Source: Chlorocebus sabaeus (Eukaryota > Chordata > Mammalia > Primates > Cercopithecidae). From it: DNA of 64,000 nt. Each line of letters starts with the position of its first letter. The first letter of the stretch is position 1. Location of the stretch: the NCBI RefSeq assembly GCF_047675955.1, contig NC_132929.1:33348421-33412420 (forward strand), read 5' to 3'. Positions 50,638 through 63,650 of the stretch are shown here, piece after piece. The translations under genes were made by a program, and so were the position numbers. The notes beneath the pieces are model-generated. The model was not told the origin of the DNA and ran no database searches. It saw only the letters and a list, made by a program, of their open reading frames with translations.

Positions 50638-51015
50638 TGTATTCACCTGCTCGGGCTGCCATAACAAAACACCACAGACTGGATGGCTTAAACAACAGAA
50701 AGTTATTTCTCACAGTTCTGGAGGCTGGGAAGTCCAAGATCAAGGTGCAGACCAATCTGGTTCCTGGTGAGGACCTGCCTCCTGGCTTGCAGACGGCTGC
50801 CTTCTTCTCATTGTGTCCTTGTGTGGTGGAGGGAGAAAGGGTGAACTCTCTTGTATCTTTTCTTATAAGACCACTAATCATCACAGCAAGGCTCCATTCC
50901 TTATGAACTTGTTTAACTTGAATTACCTCCTCAAGAGTCTCTCTCCAAATACGGTCACATTGGGGGTTCTGGCTTCAACATAGGATTTTTGGAGGATGCA
51001 ATTCAGTCTATAAGA
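50638..51015 (-). mobile_element. MLT1-type MaLR LTR
   Basis: The reverse LTR runs from tgtattcacctgctcgggct through ttatttctcacagttctgga, ggctgggaagtccaagatca and ttgaattacctcctcaagag to gcaattcagtctataaga. No exact target duplication remains. It shares a 35-base block with the Tigger transposase region 2.8 kb upstream. Confidence 0.9.
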
Positions 51016-52498
51016 GTAGACCTTGAATTTTTGTGGAAATAAAACCTTTGTATCTTAGAGTTATCTGACAAAGGTCTCCCCTAGTACTGAAAAACAAAGC
51101 CACAATTTGTTATTGTGGAAGCAAACTGGGAGTAATGGGAGGGACACCCACTGATTGTGGGAACTAAAACTAATTGAGACAAACTTCCTGGCCCACCTTT
51201 TCTCTATGCCCATGTTGCTGCCTTCTCAATTCAAACGCTCATAGAGCACCAATGGAGGACAAGGTGTGCAACGAGCTGCAGGGCAGGCAGGAAGAACCTT
51301 ACTATCCCTGCCCCCAGGAAAGCTTGATTGGCACCTATTAAGGGAAATGGGAATTTATGCCAAATTACCTTGCTAAGTAACCTCATAGCTACCCAATTCT
51401 ATGGAAGCAATCATTTCTGGAAGGACCAGGGAAAGCTCTAGAAGATGAGATGTTTAAATGAAGATCTGAAGAATAAGAGTTGAATTTTGACAGGCAGAGA
51501 TTGGGAAGTGGCAGAGAAAAGGGAAAGGAGGAGAGGCTTTCTGGAGAAGAAAAATTTTAGCAAAGGCTCAGGCTGGCTACACAATTGGGGATCCCACTGC
51601 AAAATGAAAATGAGGGTGCCTCTTGCTGAAAAGGCAGAAAAAAAGTGCCGCTGATGGTATTAAAATAGAAAGCTCCTTCCTTTCTTTTTCAATTTGTCTC
51701 TTGACTTGTTATGGTTCCTTTATGTGTTCTTTCTCCATTATCAGGGTGCTTATTACATTTGCTATTTAATGTCATTCTAAAAGAAAAACTAAAAATTTAA
51801 GTTATTAGCATGAATTTTACCATTCATCTTTATATTGTGCAATGCCGGTTTTAAATGCAAATATAAGAGCATTTAAGTCATATGCCGTGTCAAAATTATG
51901 CAATTTTTATTTCTTGCCTTACACATGTGTATGCTTCGTGTTCTTACCAGAACAATGGAAACACTGCACAAAACCTACTCAGCTGTTTGGATTTCACCTC
52001 TTGATGAGTGCACATTCTACCAACACTTTTTTACTGTGGCTTACTGATGAGTAAAGAAAGACTGAAAGCAAAAGGAACTATGGGTTGCCCCCCCTTTTCT
52101 TTTCCTTCTCTGTCGTCATTTTCAGCATAAGTAGTTGGCTTAAAGGAGAAGTAACACGAGCAAGAAAGAATATGACATAGAGTTCCTTGGTCATTTGTGT
52201 TTCTGGGAACACCGTTGTCTTCTGTATTTGAAGCAAGTTCTGGCTCAAATGAAAAACATGGGCTGTTTGGGCTGACAATTTACTCAGCTACAGAAGTAAC
52301 ATTTGCACTGGCTTTGGGTTTTACTGAACACCCACTGGTTGGCGGGCCACCAGGATCCGGTGCCCATCGGTGTCACAAACAATCCAGGTACATTGGAGTG
52401 GAAATCAGAGGCCACAGACTGTATCTCCTATGTGTATCTCCTATGCTTGTGCGCACACTGCACTGTTCCCCACCAGACTTCACTTACTAAACACAAGG
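51016..52498. other. Unassigned sequence
   Basis: No recognisable gene or element. A small tandem duplication of tgtatctcctatg lies at 52420-52446. Frames of 70-97 codons near 51842 and 52197 have no domains. Confidence 0.35.
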
Positions 52499-52890
52499 TG
52501 TATTAGGGCCATTCTTGAGTTGCTATAAGGAAACAGCCGAGGCTGGGTATTATAAAGAAAAGAGATTTAGTTAGCCATGGTTCTACAGGTTTTACAGGAA
52601 GCATGGTGCTGACATCTACTGGTGAGGTCTCAGGGACCTTTTAATCATGGTAGAAGGTGTAGAGAGAGCAGGCACATCACATGGCTGGAGCAAGAACAAG
52701 GGTGGGAGAGGCGCCACACACTTCTAAACAACCAGACCTTGTGAGAACGCACTCACTATTGCGAGGACAGCATCAAGCCACTAGGAATCTGCCTCCGTGA
52801 CCCAAACACTTCCCAGCAGGCCCCACATCCAACACTGGTGATGACATTTCAACATGAGATCTGGACAGGACAAATGTCCAAACCGTATCA
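52499..52890 (-). mobile_element. Solo MaLR LTR (MST/MLT1A-like)
   Basis: A complete reverse LTR of 392 bases runs from tgtattagggccattcttga through acaggaagcatggtgctgac, ccttgtgagaacgcactcac and tccaacactggtgatgacatt to tgtccaaaccgtatca. The 5-bp duplication caagg is exact (52494-52498 and 52891-52895). No internal region remains. Confidence 0.95.
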
Positions 52891-55173
52891 CAAGGCAAGG
52901 GTAAAATTATTAAAGATTTAAAGATAGCAAGAGAGGAGCATTAAAGCAAACTCAAGGTATTCTGAGTATGGGGCCTGTGTGACTGCACAGGTTGAAGGCC
53001 TGTGAAGACAACCCTAGCAAAGGCATAGAATAGAAAAGTATATTTTCAGTTTTGAAATAGTTGATTAGTCTTGTTTGTCTTGAATATAAACATTAAGACA
53101 GGAAAACCTAAGAAACAGAATTTGGACCAGAGAGAGCGCCTTAAATGCTATAGCTGGGAGTTTGGGCTTTCTTTTGTAAGAAAAATAAAAAATGTAGGCT
53201 GTGATACAGTTGTGAGAGCGGAGATTTTGAGTAGAACGGTGACATGATCTGGAGTAGGTTTAAGGGAGAGGACACTAGTAGCAGCTTATAAAGTAGGCCA
53301 CATAAGACAGCACTGATGAATGGGGAGGGATGGCCACAGGTCATGACAGCACACCAAACTAGTTAGGGCTGTGGCTGGGAGTAAGGAGAGGCGGTCCCGA
53401 CACAAAGACACACTTTGAAATTCAATTTAGAGCAGTTCTTTCTGCAGTGCTTGTCTGGTTTTGTTTTCAAACTTAAAAGTTTATTTTAAAAATAAAGCTT
53501 TCTTTTCCCATTGGAATTCTGAAGTTTCACATGTCTGCAAAAAAATTACTTGGGTTTTAGAAATTTACTTTGGAAGCTTAAGGCTGTCAATCAATTTATA
53601 AGCTATACCCAAAGTCCTTGCGACTCTCAGTGCTGCTGTCCCTGAAAGCAATGGTAATGTCCCAATGCCTGGTAATTATATTAGAAAGCCACATTTGTTG
53701 CAAGTGAGGTTGAAAAGTTTTCTACCCTAAGTAAATTCCTCTTGTCTATTTCAGGCCACACGGAAATGATGTAATGAGGGTAAAACAAAAACCTAACTGA
53801 AAACCTCCTTTAGGGGAATTAAAGGATTAAGCTCTATCTTCAACTAGTGTTATCAAACTTTGGAGGTGAGCCTGTGAATAGACACACATGGCAGCTCACA
53901 GAGGCAGGGTTTCGTCCCCATGAGCTGGGTGTTAGCTAGGCAGATAAAATTTAGCCTGGGCCTGATCTAACACCTGGTTCTAGATAAGGAAAAGTCATAT
54001 CTGTATTTATTTATTGCATGTAAAAAGACATATCTAAAGGAGGAGATAGGCAGGGTTTTCTAGTTCACACCTTGTTAGGAATGTTCCTTGACAATGGGAA
54101 GGATCTAAAGGGGGTGCGCAGTCATCAAATGCTTTGTTTGGGTCTGCCTTAGAGTCTCCAAACACTTGCCAAGGCCCAAGGGCCAGATACGTGTTAACAT
54201 GAAAATTTGTTGTTTTGACAGAAGCAAATATTTTACCTTGGCTTGAGGAGAAGTTTCAAAATATTTCATCCATAAGTTTAAACAAGGGCAATAAGCCTGA
54301 TACAGGTTTTAAAAACACTTCTTACAACAAATTCTGACTCCAATACTGTACATGTCTCAATAACTTTGTCTCTCTGAAGCCTGTTGTTACATTCCACTAT
54401 TTGCTTTCTCTTGTGTTCAAGGACAATCAGGAGGCTCTGATCTCTTCATCTACAAGGGCATGGCTATAAGTTCTTGCCGGGCCACCAGCCCTTTCCACAG
54501 AGGTGGACTTTTGGTGGTAGGATTGCTAAGTGCTCCAGCAGACAGACACTCTAGGCTTGAAAAGCGCATGTCAATGCCAAGGAATGAAGAACATCTGTCA
54601 CCGAGCAATTGGCTCCCTCCTGATGTGCCTAGAAGCCAATACCATGGCACCATCTTTTGAGAAAAGAAGAAGCTTTATTGCAAGGTCTACCAGCAAGGAG
54701 ATACAGGGGAAGACTCAAGTCTCTCCTCAAGCTGGTGTCCAGAGGCAGGTTTTCAAGGCAAAGAGAAACAATGAGGAAAACAGGAAAATGCAAGGAGACA
54801 CGATCTGATTGGGCTATGCAGAGAGATAGTGTCGGGTCTTGAATCTTAAGTTCATAGTGCAACAGAACAGGGCATCCCTTACTTCTTAATTTGGTCCACA
54901 CTCCTTGGTCTGGGTGCTTAGGTTCCATATGCAGTTGACTTTTTTGTTCCAGTCAGCTCTGGGGGCACTAATCAGGTACACTTTGTTCATCTGTGCATGC
55001 TCAGGTTACAAGACTCGCAATCGCTTATTATGACTGCAATCAGAGATCAATTGAAGTTATAAATCTAGAAAGATATGACATTGCAAGGTCAAGGTAGTCA
55101 CTGCAGATCTTGCAGGACTTTGAAGTCCTCAGGGCTGGCAATGTTGGATGAAACATCTTATCTTGGTATAAAA
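52891..55173. other. Unassigned 2.3 kb, possibly with decayed L2 and LTR
   Basis: At about 53130-53260, ctatagctgggagtttggg and aacggtgacatgatctgga recall an L2-type repeat in reverse. At about 54660-54960 a stretch including aagctttattgcaaggtctacc has the look of an LTR that I cannot name. Frames reach 99 codons with no domain. Confidence 0.35.
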
Positions 55174-55397
55174 CAGTGATTCTCAACACAGAGCAACTTT
55201 GTCCCTAGAAGACACTGGACGTTGTCCAGAGATATCTTTGATTGTCAATGCTGGGCTATGGATGGGAATGCTACTGGCATACAGTGGGTAGGTAGTGGCT
55301 AAGGATGCTGTTAAACGTCCTGCAAATCACAGAATGGCCCTCCACAACAAAAAGTATCCAGCTCAAATATCAATATTGCCAAGACTAAGAAACCCTA
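55174..55397 (+). mobile_element. MER20 (hAT-Charlie)
   Basis: It runs from cagtgattctcaacacagag through gtccagagatatctttgatt, tactggcatacagtgggtag and ctaaggatgctgttaaacgt to ccaagactaagaaacccta. Flanks gtataaaa (55166-55173) and gtgtaaaa (55398-55405) match at 7 of 8 bases. MER20 copies act as regulatory elements in some eutherian tissues; nothing here shows such a role. Confidence 0.93.
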
Positions 55398-55914
55398 GTG
55401 TAAAATAACTGTTGATCAAAAGGAAAGGATATCATTATAAGTGGGGATACCCTAACCATGGCATTAAATTCTGAAAGATATCCTATATGAAGGAGCTGAT
55501 ATTCCAGACAGTAAGAAGGAAACTGGCATCTGGAGGGATGATGAGTCTTTGAAGGATTTCTTCTTCCCCTCAGTGAGAATGCATTTTTAACTGTCAACAA
55601 ATGCTCCTGTAGCAGATGCCTGATATTTCTGCCTGTCCAACATCCATCCCTTTTCCACTTGCGGAGAGCACCTTGATTTCTTTCGAGGGGTTACCCTACT
55701 CTTAGCCATAGAGTGAACATGTAGCCTAAGCTGGGCTCCTCCAAGTCTTTTTTAGAAGAAATGACATAAAGATGGCAATTGGCTAAGTCAATTTGTTCCT
55801 GAAGAAACAGTGCTTGTGACATAGTACCTAAATACCCAGAAAGGTACTGCAAATTCCTCTTCAATGCCTGTTAGCTCAGTTTTATTTTTTTCTGTTACCT
55901 TTCCAGTAAATTTC
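55398..55914. other. Unassigned, maybe an old dispersed repeat
   Basis: 55640-55910 (tagagtgaacatgtagcctaagctgggctcc) recalls a dispersed mammalian repeat but I cannot name it. No gene seen. Confidence 0.35.
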
Positions 55915-56271
55915 TGCTACAGACCAAATGCTTGGGTTTCCCCCAAACTCATGTTGAAGTCCTATTTTCTAATGTGATGTATTAGGGGGGTGGTGCCTTT
56001 GGGAGGTGATTAGGTCATGAGGATGGAGCCCTCATGAATAGGATTAGTGCCCTTATAAGAAGAGACACAAGAGAGATGGTCTCCTTCTCCACCATGTGAG
56101 GACACAGAAAGAAGGTGGCCATCTGCAAATGAGGCAGAGGGCCCTCACCAGACACCAGGTCTGCCAGCACCTTGATCTTGAATTTCCCAGCCTCCAAAAC
56201 TGTGAGAAATAAATGTTTGTTGTTTAAGTCACCTAATAATTTGTTACAACAGTTGGAGGTGACTAGGATAA
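55915..56271 (+). mobile_element. MLT1-type MaLR LTR
   Basis: It runs from tgctacagaccaaatgcttg through gaggtgattaggtcatgagg, ttagtgcccttataagaaga, ccctcaccagacaccaggtc and cagcctccaaaactgtgaga to gaggtgactaggata. Flanks atttc (55910-55914) and atttt (56272-56276) match at 4 of 5 bases. It is solo. Confidence 0.92.
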
Positions 56272-56755
56272 TTTTTTGTTGTTATTTGTTTCAACTAGTG
56301 AGAATTGTCTTCAAAGAGCCAAAATGCTTCTAGCTCATTGTTCTGGGTGCTGGGTGATATTGTGGATATGAATATCAGATTCGTCAGCCACTTCACAAGT
56401 GTTTATGTTCTAAAGATTGATAAAGGAAATAACTGTAAACTCCCAGCCCAGCCTGCACCTCAGATGCTGAGTTGTTTAGTGTACAGGAAGAATGGTAATA
56501 ATTTTATGTAAGTTCCCAGTAGCCTTGAAGCATCTGGTCCCATGAACAGGTAGATTTCCTAAAAATGCTAACTAAAGAGGTCATTGGCTCAGAGAAACAA
56601 ACCTTGCAAAGCATTGAAGGAATGTACAATCTAAAATATCTCAGATCTCTTCCTACTTGCATTCCGGGAAACCATTTTAATTACTCATGTGGAACAACAT
56701 GACTATTGATTGAGGAGGATAATACCATGTGATACTTAGATACACTTAATAGAGG
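56272..56755. other. Unassigned sequence
   Basis: Nothing recognisable. Confidence 0.35.
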
Positions 56756-56759
56756 ATCC

Positions 56760-57190
56760 CCCAAAATTGCATGAAAATATCATGAAATTTATTTTTTTAC
56801 TCCATTGTGTTTCTGTTATTTTTTAACTTCTAAAAGAATACTTCTTTGTGTTAAAAAAAAAAAAAAAAAAGCAAAAGCAGATTCCTTCTTTCCTTCATGT
56901 CCCTTCTTATTCCCTAGAAGAATAACCACAGTGGAATTTAGTCTATAATATACCATACAGCATTCCAGACATCTCCTCCTTCCTAACCAAACATACAGTT
57001 TCTTGTTTCTCTTGTGAATCATAAAATTAGCATTGCATTAAACATACTTTTTGGCACTTTTCTCTTTTCATAATCTATCTTTGACATCCTTTTATGTCAG
57101 TACATATCCATCTTATTTCATCACTTTTTGATTTGTACGTATATAACAATGTTTAACCAGCACATGGCTGCTTAATTTCTGAATCATTCA
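56760..57190 (-). repeat. Old L1 3' end
   Basis: cattaaacatactttttggc, then tttgacatccttttatgtcagtacatatccatcttatttc, then cacatggctgcttaatttctg follow reverse L1ME/HAL1 3' UTR and ORF2-end text. An A18 run is at 56853-56870. Confidence 0.55.
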
Positions 57191-58316
57191 TTTAAAGAAA
57201 CTGATTAAAACATAATGGTGACTCCGCCTCTGGCTAGTTTGCATTTTCATTCCAGGTGAAGATCCCCTGACCTGCTGTGTGTGATACGATTAGTGTTGTT
57301 AGAAAAGGGCAGAAATATGCCCTGAGTATTTCCTCTGACCATCAAACTTTCAGGGCAAGAGGAAGACCCTGAATGAACTGCTCAGCAGAGAAAGATACAA
57401 AGTCCTAGAAATGCATTCCTAGACCAAAGGAAACAGAGCAGCTAATGTCTCCCACGCATCCCTTCCCCCATACCTGCAATCAGCAATAATTTCGGAGAAA
57501 TAAAGCAAATGGATTGCCACATTCCTACACGTCTATTACACTTGACTATTCTTTGCAGGAGCTACTCAGGACCAAATGTTTGGAAAGGAAGTTGGCTGGC
57601 CACAGTATCTTTTTTTTTTTTTTTTAAAGTTATTTTGCTGCAGCTGCAAAATAGAAAAAGAAGAAAAAATCCAACCTTCTCCCAACCAGAGATCATTTTG
57701 GGAAAATTCTCCAACTATTTATTTAAATGAAAGAACTTTCACATTACACATTTGTGCTTACACATGCTGAAACCTCTTGATAATCTGTTGAGGGCTTTAC
57801 AATTTTTTTAACTTAAAAATGTAGAGATCTATTTTTTTGCAAATGAGTGGCTCCTTTGATTCAGGATTAAGTGTTGCATTCCTTGGCTTCTAAGGCTATG
57901 TATCCCTGACTGAGCCCCCAAAGATGGCTTGTTTTCTTAGGGGTTATCCCCATGTGGGCCAACAGGCAACATTAATATTGATTATGACAAATTGCTTTCC
58001 AAAGTCTGCCTCAATGTTTGTGTTTAGCATGTGCAACCTTGGCCTTCCCTTCAGTCTGTATAATTGCTGGCCTCTATTCTAGCAAACGCCCTAGTTTGGG
58101 GTAATATTTTAATTGCTATCTTCTTAGCATGGCACTGTAGGTCTTTGGGTCCTTCTGAATCTGCCTGTCTGCCCTCCAACCTCATCCATCACACTGGCAG
58201 AACCCTGAGCCAACATGTAGTCATTCATAGCATCACAGCATTGAGCCACCTCTAGGGAGAATTAAGCCTCCACATTGAGGTGGCATTTTGTTTATACTCT
58301 TAATACATATATGGTG
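57191..58316. other. Unassigned sequence
   Basis: No gene or nameable element. A T15 run is at 57610-57624. Some text near 57620-57720 is less AT-rich and could be single-copy. Confidence 0.35.
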
Positions 58317-58665
58317 TGCTATGGTCTGAATGTTTGTATCCCCAAATTCATACGTTGAAACCTAACCCCCAAGGTGATGGTATTAAGAGATGGGGCCTAT
58401 GGGAGGTCACCTAATCACCCTTGTAGATTTTTTTAAGGACACTCTTAGTGCCCTTGTAAAAGTAGCTTGAGGGATTTTGTTTGCCTCTTCCACCCTGTGA
58501 GGATACAGCCACAAGTTGGGGCAGAAAGTGAGCCCTCACCAGACACCGAATCTGCCGGCACCTTGATCTTGAACTTATAGCCTCCAGAACTGTTAGCAAT
58601 ACATTTCTATTGTTGATAAATTACCGAGTCTAAGGTATTTGGTGGTAGCAGCGTGAACTGAGACA
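58317..58665 (+). mobile_element. MLT1-type MaLR LTR
   Basis: It runs from tgctatggtctgaatgtttg through attaagagatggggcctatg, cctcaccagacaccgaatctg and ccttgatcttgaacttatag to gcgtgaactgagaca. It differs markedly from the LTR at 55915-56271, so the two are separate insertions. No clean target duplication. Confidence 0.92.
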
Positions 58666-58724
58666 CTTTATAATTTTAGTTATCAATAACAGTATTATCA
58701 TTATAATACAGCTATCTTCAGTTA

Positions 58725-58803
58725 CTAGGTTGGTGCAAAAGTAATCATGGTTTTGGCCATTACTTTTAATGGCAAAGACTGCAATTACTTTTGCACCAAC
58801 CGA
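58725..58803. mobile_element. MADE1 MITE (miR-548-type hairpin)
   Basis: This 79-base mariner-derived MITE has long inverted arms. aggttggtgcaaaagtaatc (58727-58746) faces gcaattacttttgcaccaac (58781-58800), with gccattacttttaatggc as the loop side. MADE1 copies are the source of many miR-548 family precursors in primates. The hairpin here has a few mismatches (catggttttggcc against caaagactgc). Whether it is transcribed or processed cannot be seen. Confidence 0.95.
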
Positions 58804-58864
58804 ATACTAGCTTCCAGAAATGGAGCTAAGGACTTATATTAGGTCATTTAAATATAACTTGATT

Positions 58865-58990
58865 TTGCTCCATTTTTTTCAGAGGAGGAAATTAATGTCC
58901 AGAGGTGTTATTAAGTTGCCCAAATGCATACACCAAGCAAGTGGCAGAGCCAAGCACCATCCCACCCAGTCCGAGTCTGGCACCTGGTGC
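58865..58990 (-). repeat. MIR SINE
   Basis: tttcagaggaggaaattaat, then gtccagaggtgttattaagt, then gcaagtggcagagccaagca match reverse MIR. Confidence 0.75.
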
Positions 58991-59474
58991 CTGTGGTCTT
59001 TACCCCTGGGCTACACGGCACACTCATGCATGTCCTTGTCTTTTTGTTGGGTTGGGAATTTTGATGGAAAGTTTTCTGCTTCATCCACATTTGTGTTCAC
59101 TGTCCTACATATATGGGGCCCTCAACATTGCAGCACTTTATTTTTCAAGTGAGTTTTCATGCAGACATTGAAGGCAGAAGTTTTTTGGGGAGAGCTGATG
59201 AAGAAATGGCATCAGGCTGTTTACTAATGGGATGAGCTGAGACCTCTAACGTTGCCAATGGTACTAGGGACGAAATACTACTAGTCCCACAGAGGCATGT
59301 CTGGGGGATGTGGTGGGGTGGAGGAGGGTCTACTGCATTGCATGACAGCGAGATAGGGAGAGACATTAAGCATGAGGACAAACATCCGAGGTGGGGCGAT
59401 GGTGCACAAAGGGCAGTCTAAACTGAGCATCTTCCATGAGGCAGTCTCTTGAGTTTTGCTTTACACTCCTGCCC
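58991..59474. other. Unassigned sequence
   Basis: Nothing recognisable. Frames of 74-110 codons cross the MIR and have no domain. Confidence 0.35.
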
Positions 59475-59665
59475 TTTTAATCTCTTATTTCCCATTTTCA
59501 TGTAGAAAACAGACACTCACAGGGGGCTAAGTAACTTGTCGAAACTTATATGGCTAGTAAGTGGCCGACCTCCCCATCCAGGCACGGGGCCAAAGTTGGA
59601 ACCCTTGGAGAGAGAATGCTGATTTTAGTTTCATGTCTAACGCCACTGCACTGCCCTGCCTGGGG
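59475..59665 (-). repeat. MIR/MIR3 SINE
   Basis: cccattttcatgtagaaaac, then ggggctaagtaacttgtcgaaac, then ggctagtaagtggccgacc, then gccactgcactgccctgcc follow the reverse MIR order to its end. Confidence 0.72.
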
Positions 59666-61779
59666 TCATGGCTTTAAGTATAATTTTGTGCCTTGAGGAA
59701 AAGGGGCCTGTTGGCTTCATACAGAAATGTTTAATGCACTGGTTAGTAATAGGTGGGGGAGGGAATGCCTTGGTCTGGCATTGAAGGATGCTGCTGAAAT
59801 CTGATGTGGCGTATTAACCAGCATGCAAAGAAAATGAGCTCAAAAATGTAGTCAGCTGCCTTAACCTGACACAGGGAATCTGTAGTTGAAGGCTGCAGCT
59901 ATACTATGCAAATAGTTCTTATCCCCTGTGTCAGCTAAGGATACCCATCTCTCCTTCCCACTCTTGGTATTATCAAAATATTAAAGTATTTTTTAGTATT
60001 ATCAAATACTAAAGACAAATGATTTTGTATTTTAAACGCCTGTATTTTACGAAAGAGCAATATTAAAAATATTGAAAAAACTTTATTTAGGCAAGTTAAT
60101 AGCTTTATATCACCTTTAAGCAGAGAAACTTTAAATTTGAGCACTAATGCTCTCTGTGTTCAATCTTTCCTCACCTGGAAAGGGGGATGAAGGAATCATG
60201 CCTGGGTTTCTTCAAGTCTAAAGAACTGTCATCCTCCTGTTGTTTCCGTTTCCTTTTAGTGTTAGATCTTTCATTTCATTTGTGGTCATTATTTCTGTGC
60301 CTTGCTTTCTGGGTTATAATTGCCCAGTTCTGCTCGCGTACAAATGAAGTGGAGCCTGCATTGGTTCTACCCCATTTATGACAGCATTCTTCCTTATGCA
60401 ATGTAGGGAGCCTGATGTGGTCTTACTAAAGTCTCCATGACCCACTCTGTGTGATAGAATTGCATTCCCTTGGATCTTGGATAGCGAATTACAAGTTTGG
60501 TTGGGTTTCAACAGTGCACTTGGCTGAAAATACACATAAGACTTCATTTTGGGGGATGCCATTCCAATGAAGTTAGTTGTCCACATTTTCTATTCCACTT
60601 TCAGTTTGAATATCATTAGTGTTTTCCATTTCCCAGCCTTTCTTTGCTAGGGTTCATTTAAAATAATTAACATTTTGGTGAATGACAGAATAATTCCAAC
60701 CACAAGCCCTATGAGATAGGGAAGGATGAGTCAAATAAGGTTAAACGATGGATGACGGGGAATCCCTTCTCTTGACACCCATTCTAAATTTGCAAGAAAC
60801 TTGAACCCTGAAGTGCTCAACTCTTCTTCCACTCCATGTCTGAGGGATATTATTGTCATGAAGGAAGTCTTTGAAGTGTTAGTAGGATGCTTGTGGTTTC
60901 AAAACATTTTCTCCTTCTCTGATGCAGTCTCCCCACAGCTGTTTTCACTGCCCCCCCCTTCCTCCTACCCAAGATGTTCCGCCAAACATGCACCTCCTCC
61001 AAGTGACTACAGCCCTCTGACCAAATAGAAATTGCTACCCCAGTAACAAACTAGAGGTGCCCTCAGGCCCAAAGTTTCCCCAAGATTTTAGACTCCTCTA
61101 CCCAAGAACCTTGGGACAACTTCCCATACCTTAGACAACTGTGGTGTCAGTGGCAATTATTAACTCCTTCTTTAGAGGCAACTAAGTAAGATCCAAGATC
61201 AGGAATATGTTTCATTTGTTTTCTGCCTGACCAAAGGCTCCTCTCTTCTGGGGCAACCCCCAAGATTGGAGTCGCCTTTGTATTTTTTCATTGTGTAGGG
61301 GAAAAATTCACAGGAGTGTATCAATCAATCCTAGTTTTCTAGTTATTTAAGAAGCCACTCAATGTTCATAATCATTTCTACCCAGGTATCTGTGGCAGCC
61401 TCTCATTTTGCTGCATATGTGAGTCATACGTGATCTAGGGTTTGGGAGGATTTTACCTTGAAAAATGCCCTAGAAGTCTATGATAGTCTTCAACAAGGAG
61501 GAAATATTGTGCATTATTCAAGGTTTTGTTATTATTTAATCACAGAGGAACTATATGTTTGGCTATAAGCTATGTCTTAGAACTGGGTTAATGACCCCAA
61601 GGAGGATGTCTGTCACATAGGTCATCAGTCAATGTTTGCAGAATGAGCCAGCTAGGGTTTTATTTAAAAAATCAACGTGCCAAACAGTTAGCTGGCACAG
61701 ATGAGAATCTGTATTCTGGGTAATATTCTATAGTAGCAAAAAAAAAAAAAAATGTAAAGACAACATTCTTTGACATAAA
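59666..61779. other. Unassigned 2.1 kb
   Basis: No clear gene. Weak MIR-like text lies at 60695-60760 (agccctatgagatagggaag) and an L2/MIR-like tail at 61600-61650. An A run is at about 61739-61752. A C-rich patch lies at 60950-60968. The rest is not assignable by eye. Confidence 0.4.
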
Positions 61780-63650
61780 TGCTTTTAATGGGATAGGAAG
61801 AAAAGAAAAAAAAAGGTAAAACTAGTTGAGGTGAGCAAGTATAGAACCTTGGATTTCTAGTTCAAGATGAGTTTTTTTTCCCCCAAAACCCCTCCGAAGT
61901 GACAGAAAAAAATAAAGTATAAATAGTGCTTGAAGACAGAAATTAGTACCATCAGATACTGAATTTTTAGGCAATAATGAAGATGGAATAATGTTAATGG
62001 CAGGAAAAAAACCCAACAGTTTCTTAAAACAGTTACAGGAGAAAGCTCCTCTACAGGTAAGGTTGGCTTTTCCCAGCCTAGAGAGACAAACACAGAGTCA
62101 GTGGTTACACAGATCAGCAACAGGAGTGGCATGACCTGAAGGCAGAAGGCTTCCAGTAACAAACTACTCATACCCTGCCTTCACCCAACACTCTCCTTAC
62201 CCTCCCATCCTTCAGAGTGGTTGGCTGAGCCTTTAGAGGAAAATAGTTTTTTTCTACAAGAATCTTTATGTGTCTGCCCAGTGAGGAGCGAAGGTGTGCT
62301 TCCTAGTGTGGGCACAGCAGCAGTAGAAGTAATGCCAGGCAGAGGAACAGAGCCAGGGTGAGTCAAGAGGAGTGTAATAAAGAAAGAATTAGTGATTTGA
62401 AAGATAAAGTCAAGGATGTCTCCTGGAACACAGAACAAAAGTCCTGAGATGATGATGTCAGAACTCCGAGGATTAAAGGGAAACTCCTGAACACTTTCAG
62501 AAAGAAGGTGTTTTAAAAGTAAAAGACAAGCTAAAAGAATAATAGAAAAATAAAAAAAGTAGAACACGTAAAACATTTAAAAGTCTCAAAATCAGGCATA
62601 TGAAGACACAGGTCATATTGACCACAATGCACTAAAAGCAGAAATGAATAAAATAAAAATTGTAAAATAAAATATTTTACAATTACTGTGGCCTATTTGA
62701 TAAACCCAGGAGTAATAGCTCAAACTGCTTAGCAATCATCATGGCAAGGGCTCAACCAGTCAGAACAGATGTCCACCCCATCAGAATGGGTACCCAGAAA
62801 TCTGTGTTGATGCAAACCTGCTAGGGGCAAACCTGTTGAACATCAATGGAGGGCAAAACAAGAAATATACTTGAATTTTAAAACTCTGGACAACTACTGG
62901 GTTAAATAAGATCTAAAATGGAAGCCAGATTGAATATAATAACAAATGTAAATGAAGCTGGATCTTTGACCAAGCCAGGAAATACATCCTGCGGGAAAGT
63001 GATGAATAACGGCAGCAAACAAAGACACCCTAACAAGTGTACATATTAGTGTGGGCCTTAAGGGAGTTGTCTTAAAAGATGTGATAATTATGTATAATCT
63101 TTATTCAATTTGTTGAAATCTTGATTAATCTTCTATGACCAAAAAAATCAGAATTGGTTTGACAAGATTTTGAAATAATGCTAGCACTACTGCCCGGAAT
63201 GTTCACAGGCTTAGCTTTCAGAGTGATTTACAAAGCCTTTAAAGAACAGGTGACTGCTAGGCCATTTAACTGTTTCATTGCATTAAAATACACAAGCACA
63301 TGTGCACACACACACTGCTTCCAACTCAGATGGTGCCACTATTATATCAAAAAAGTAGATCGTATAAACAATTTTACATGTGAATAACTTTAAAAAATCC
63401 TAAGTAAATTTTTAGCAAATTTAACCCAATAGAATATTAAGAGAATAATATGACCAAGTAGATTTTATCCCAGAAATGCAAAAATGCTCCATCATTAGCA
63501 AATCTGTTACATTAGTAGTTTAGAGTAGCAAAACTGATACTTTCAATCGATATTGAATAGGCACGTGGCAAAATTCAGTATCCACTGCATATTAAGAAAT
63601 AAGGCTCCACCATTTTTTTCTTGTATAAGAGGAGGGAATTTCCATCTTAC
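61780..63650 (+). repeat. Very old L1/HAL1-type LINE
   Basis: The right part is clearest. 63370-63650 has gtagattttatcccagaaat, then gcaaaaatgctccatcatta, then gcacgtggcaaaattcagta, the reverse transcriptase region in plus direction. Upstream, 62620-62680 (gaccacaatgcactaaaagcag) resembles endonuclease-region text, and 62380-62580 resembles ORF1-side text. Between them the match is poor. The 61822-62576 minus frames are shadows. Confidence 0.45.

Noticed and set aside
55915..58665. Two MLT1 LTRs in the same direction as a provirus with internal region
   Set aside because: The two LTRs are too different from each other, the first has its own near-exact 5-bp flanks, and the sequence between holds an old reverse L1 tail rather than MaLR internal sequence.
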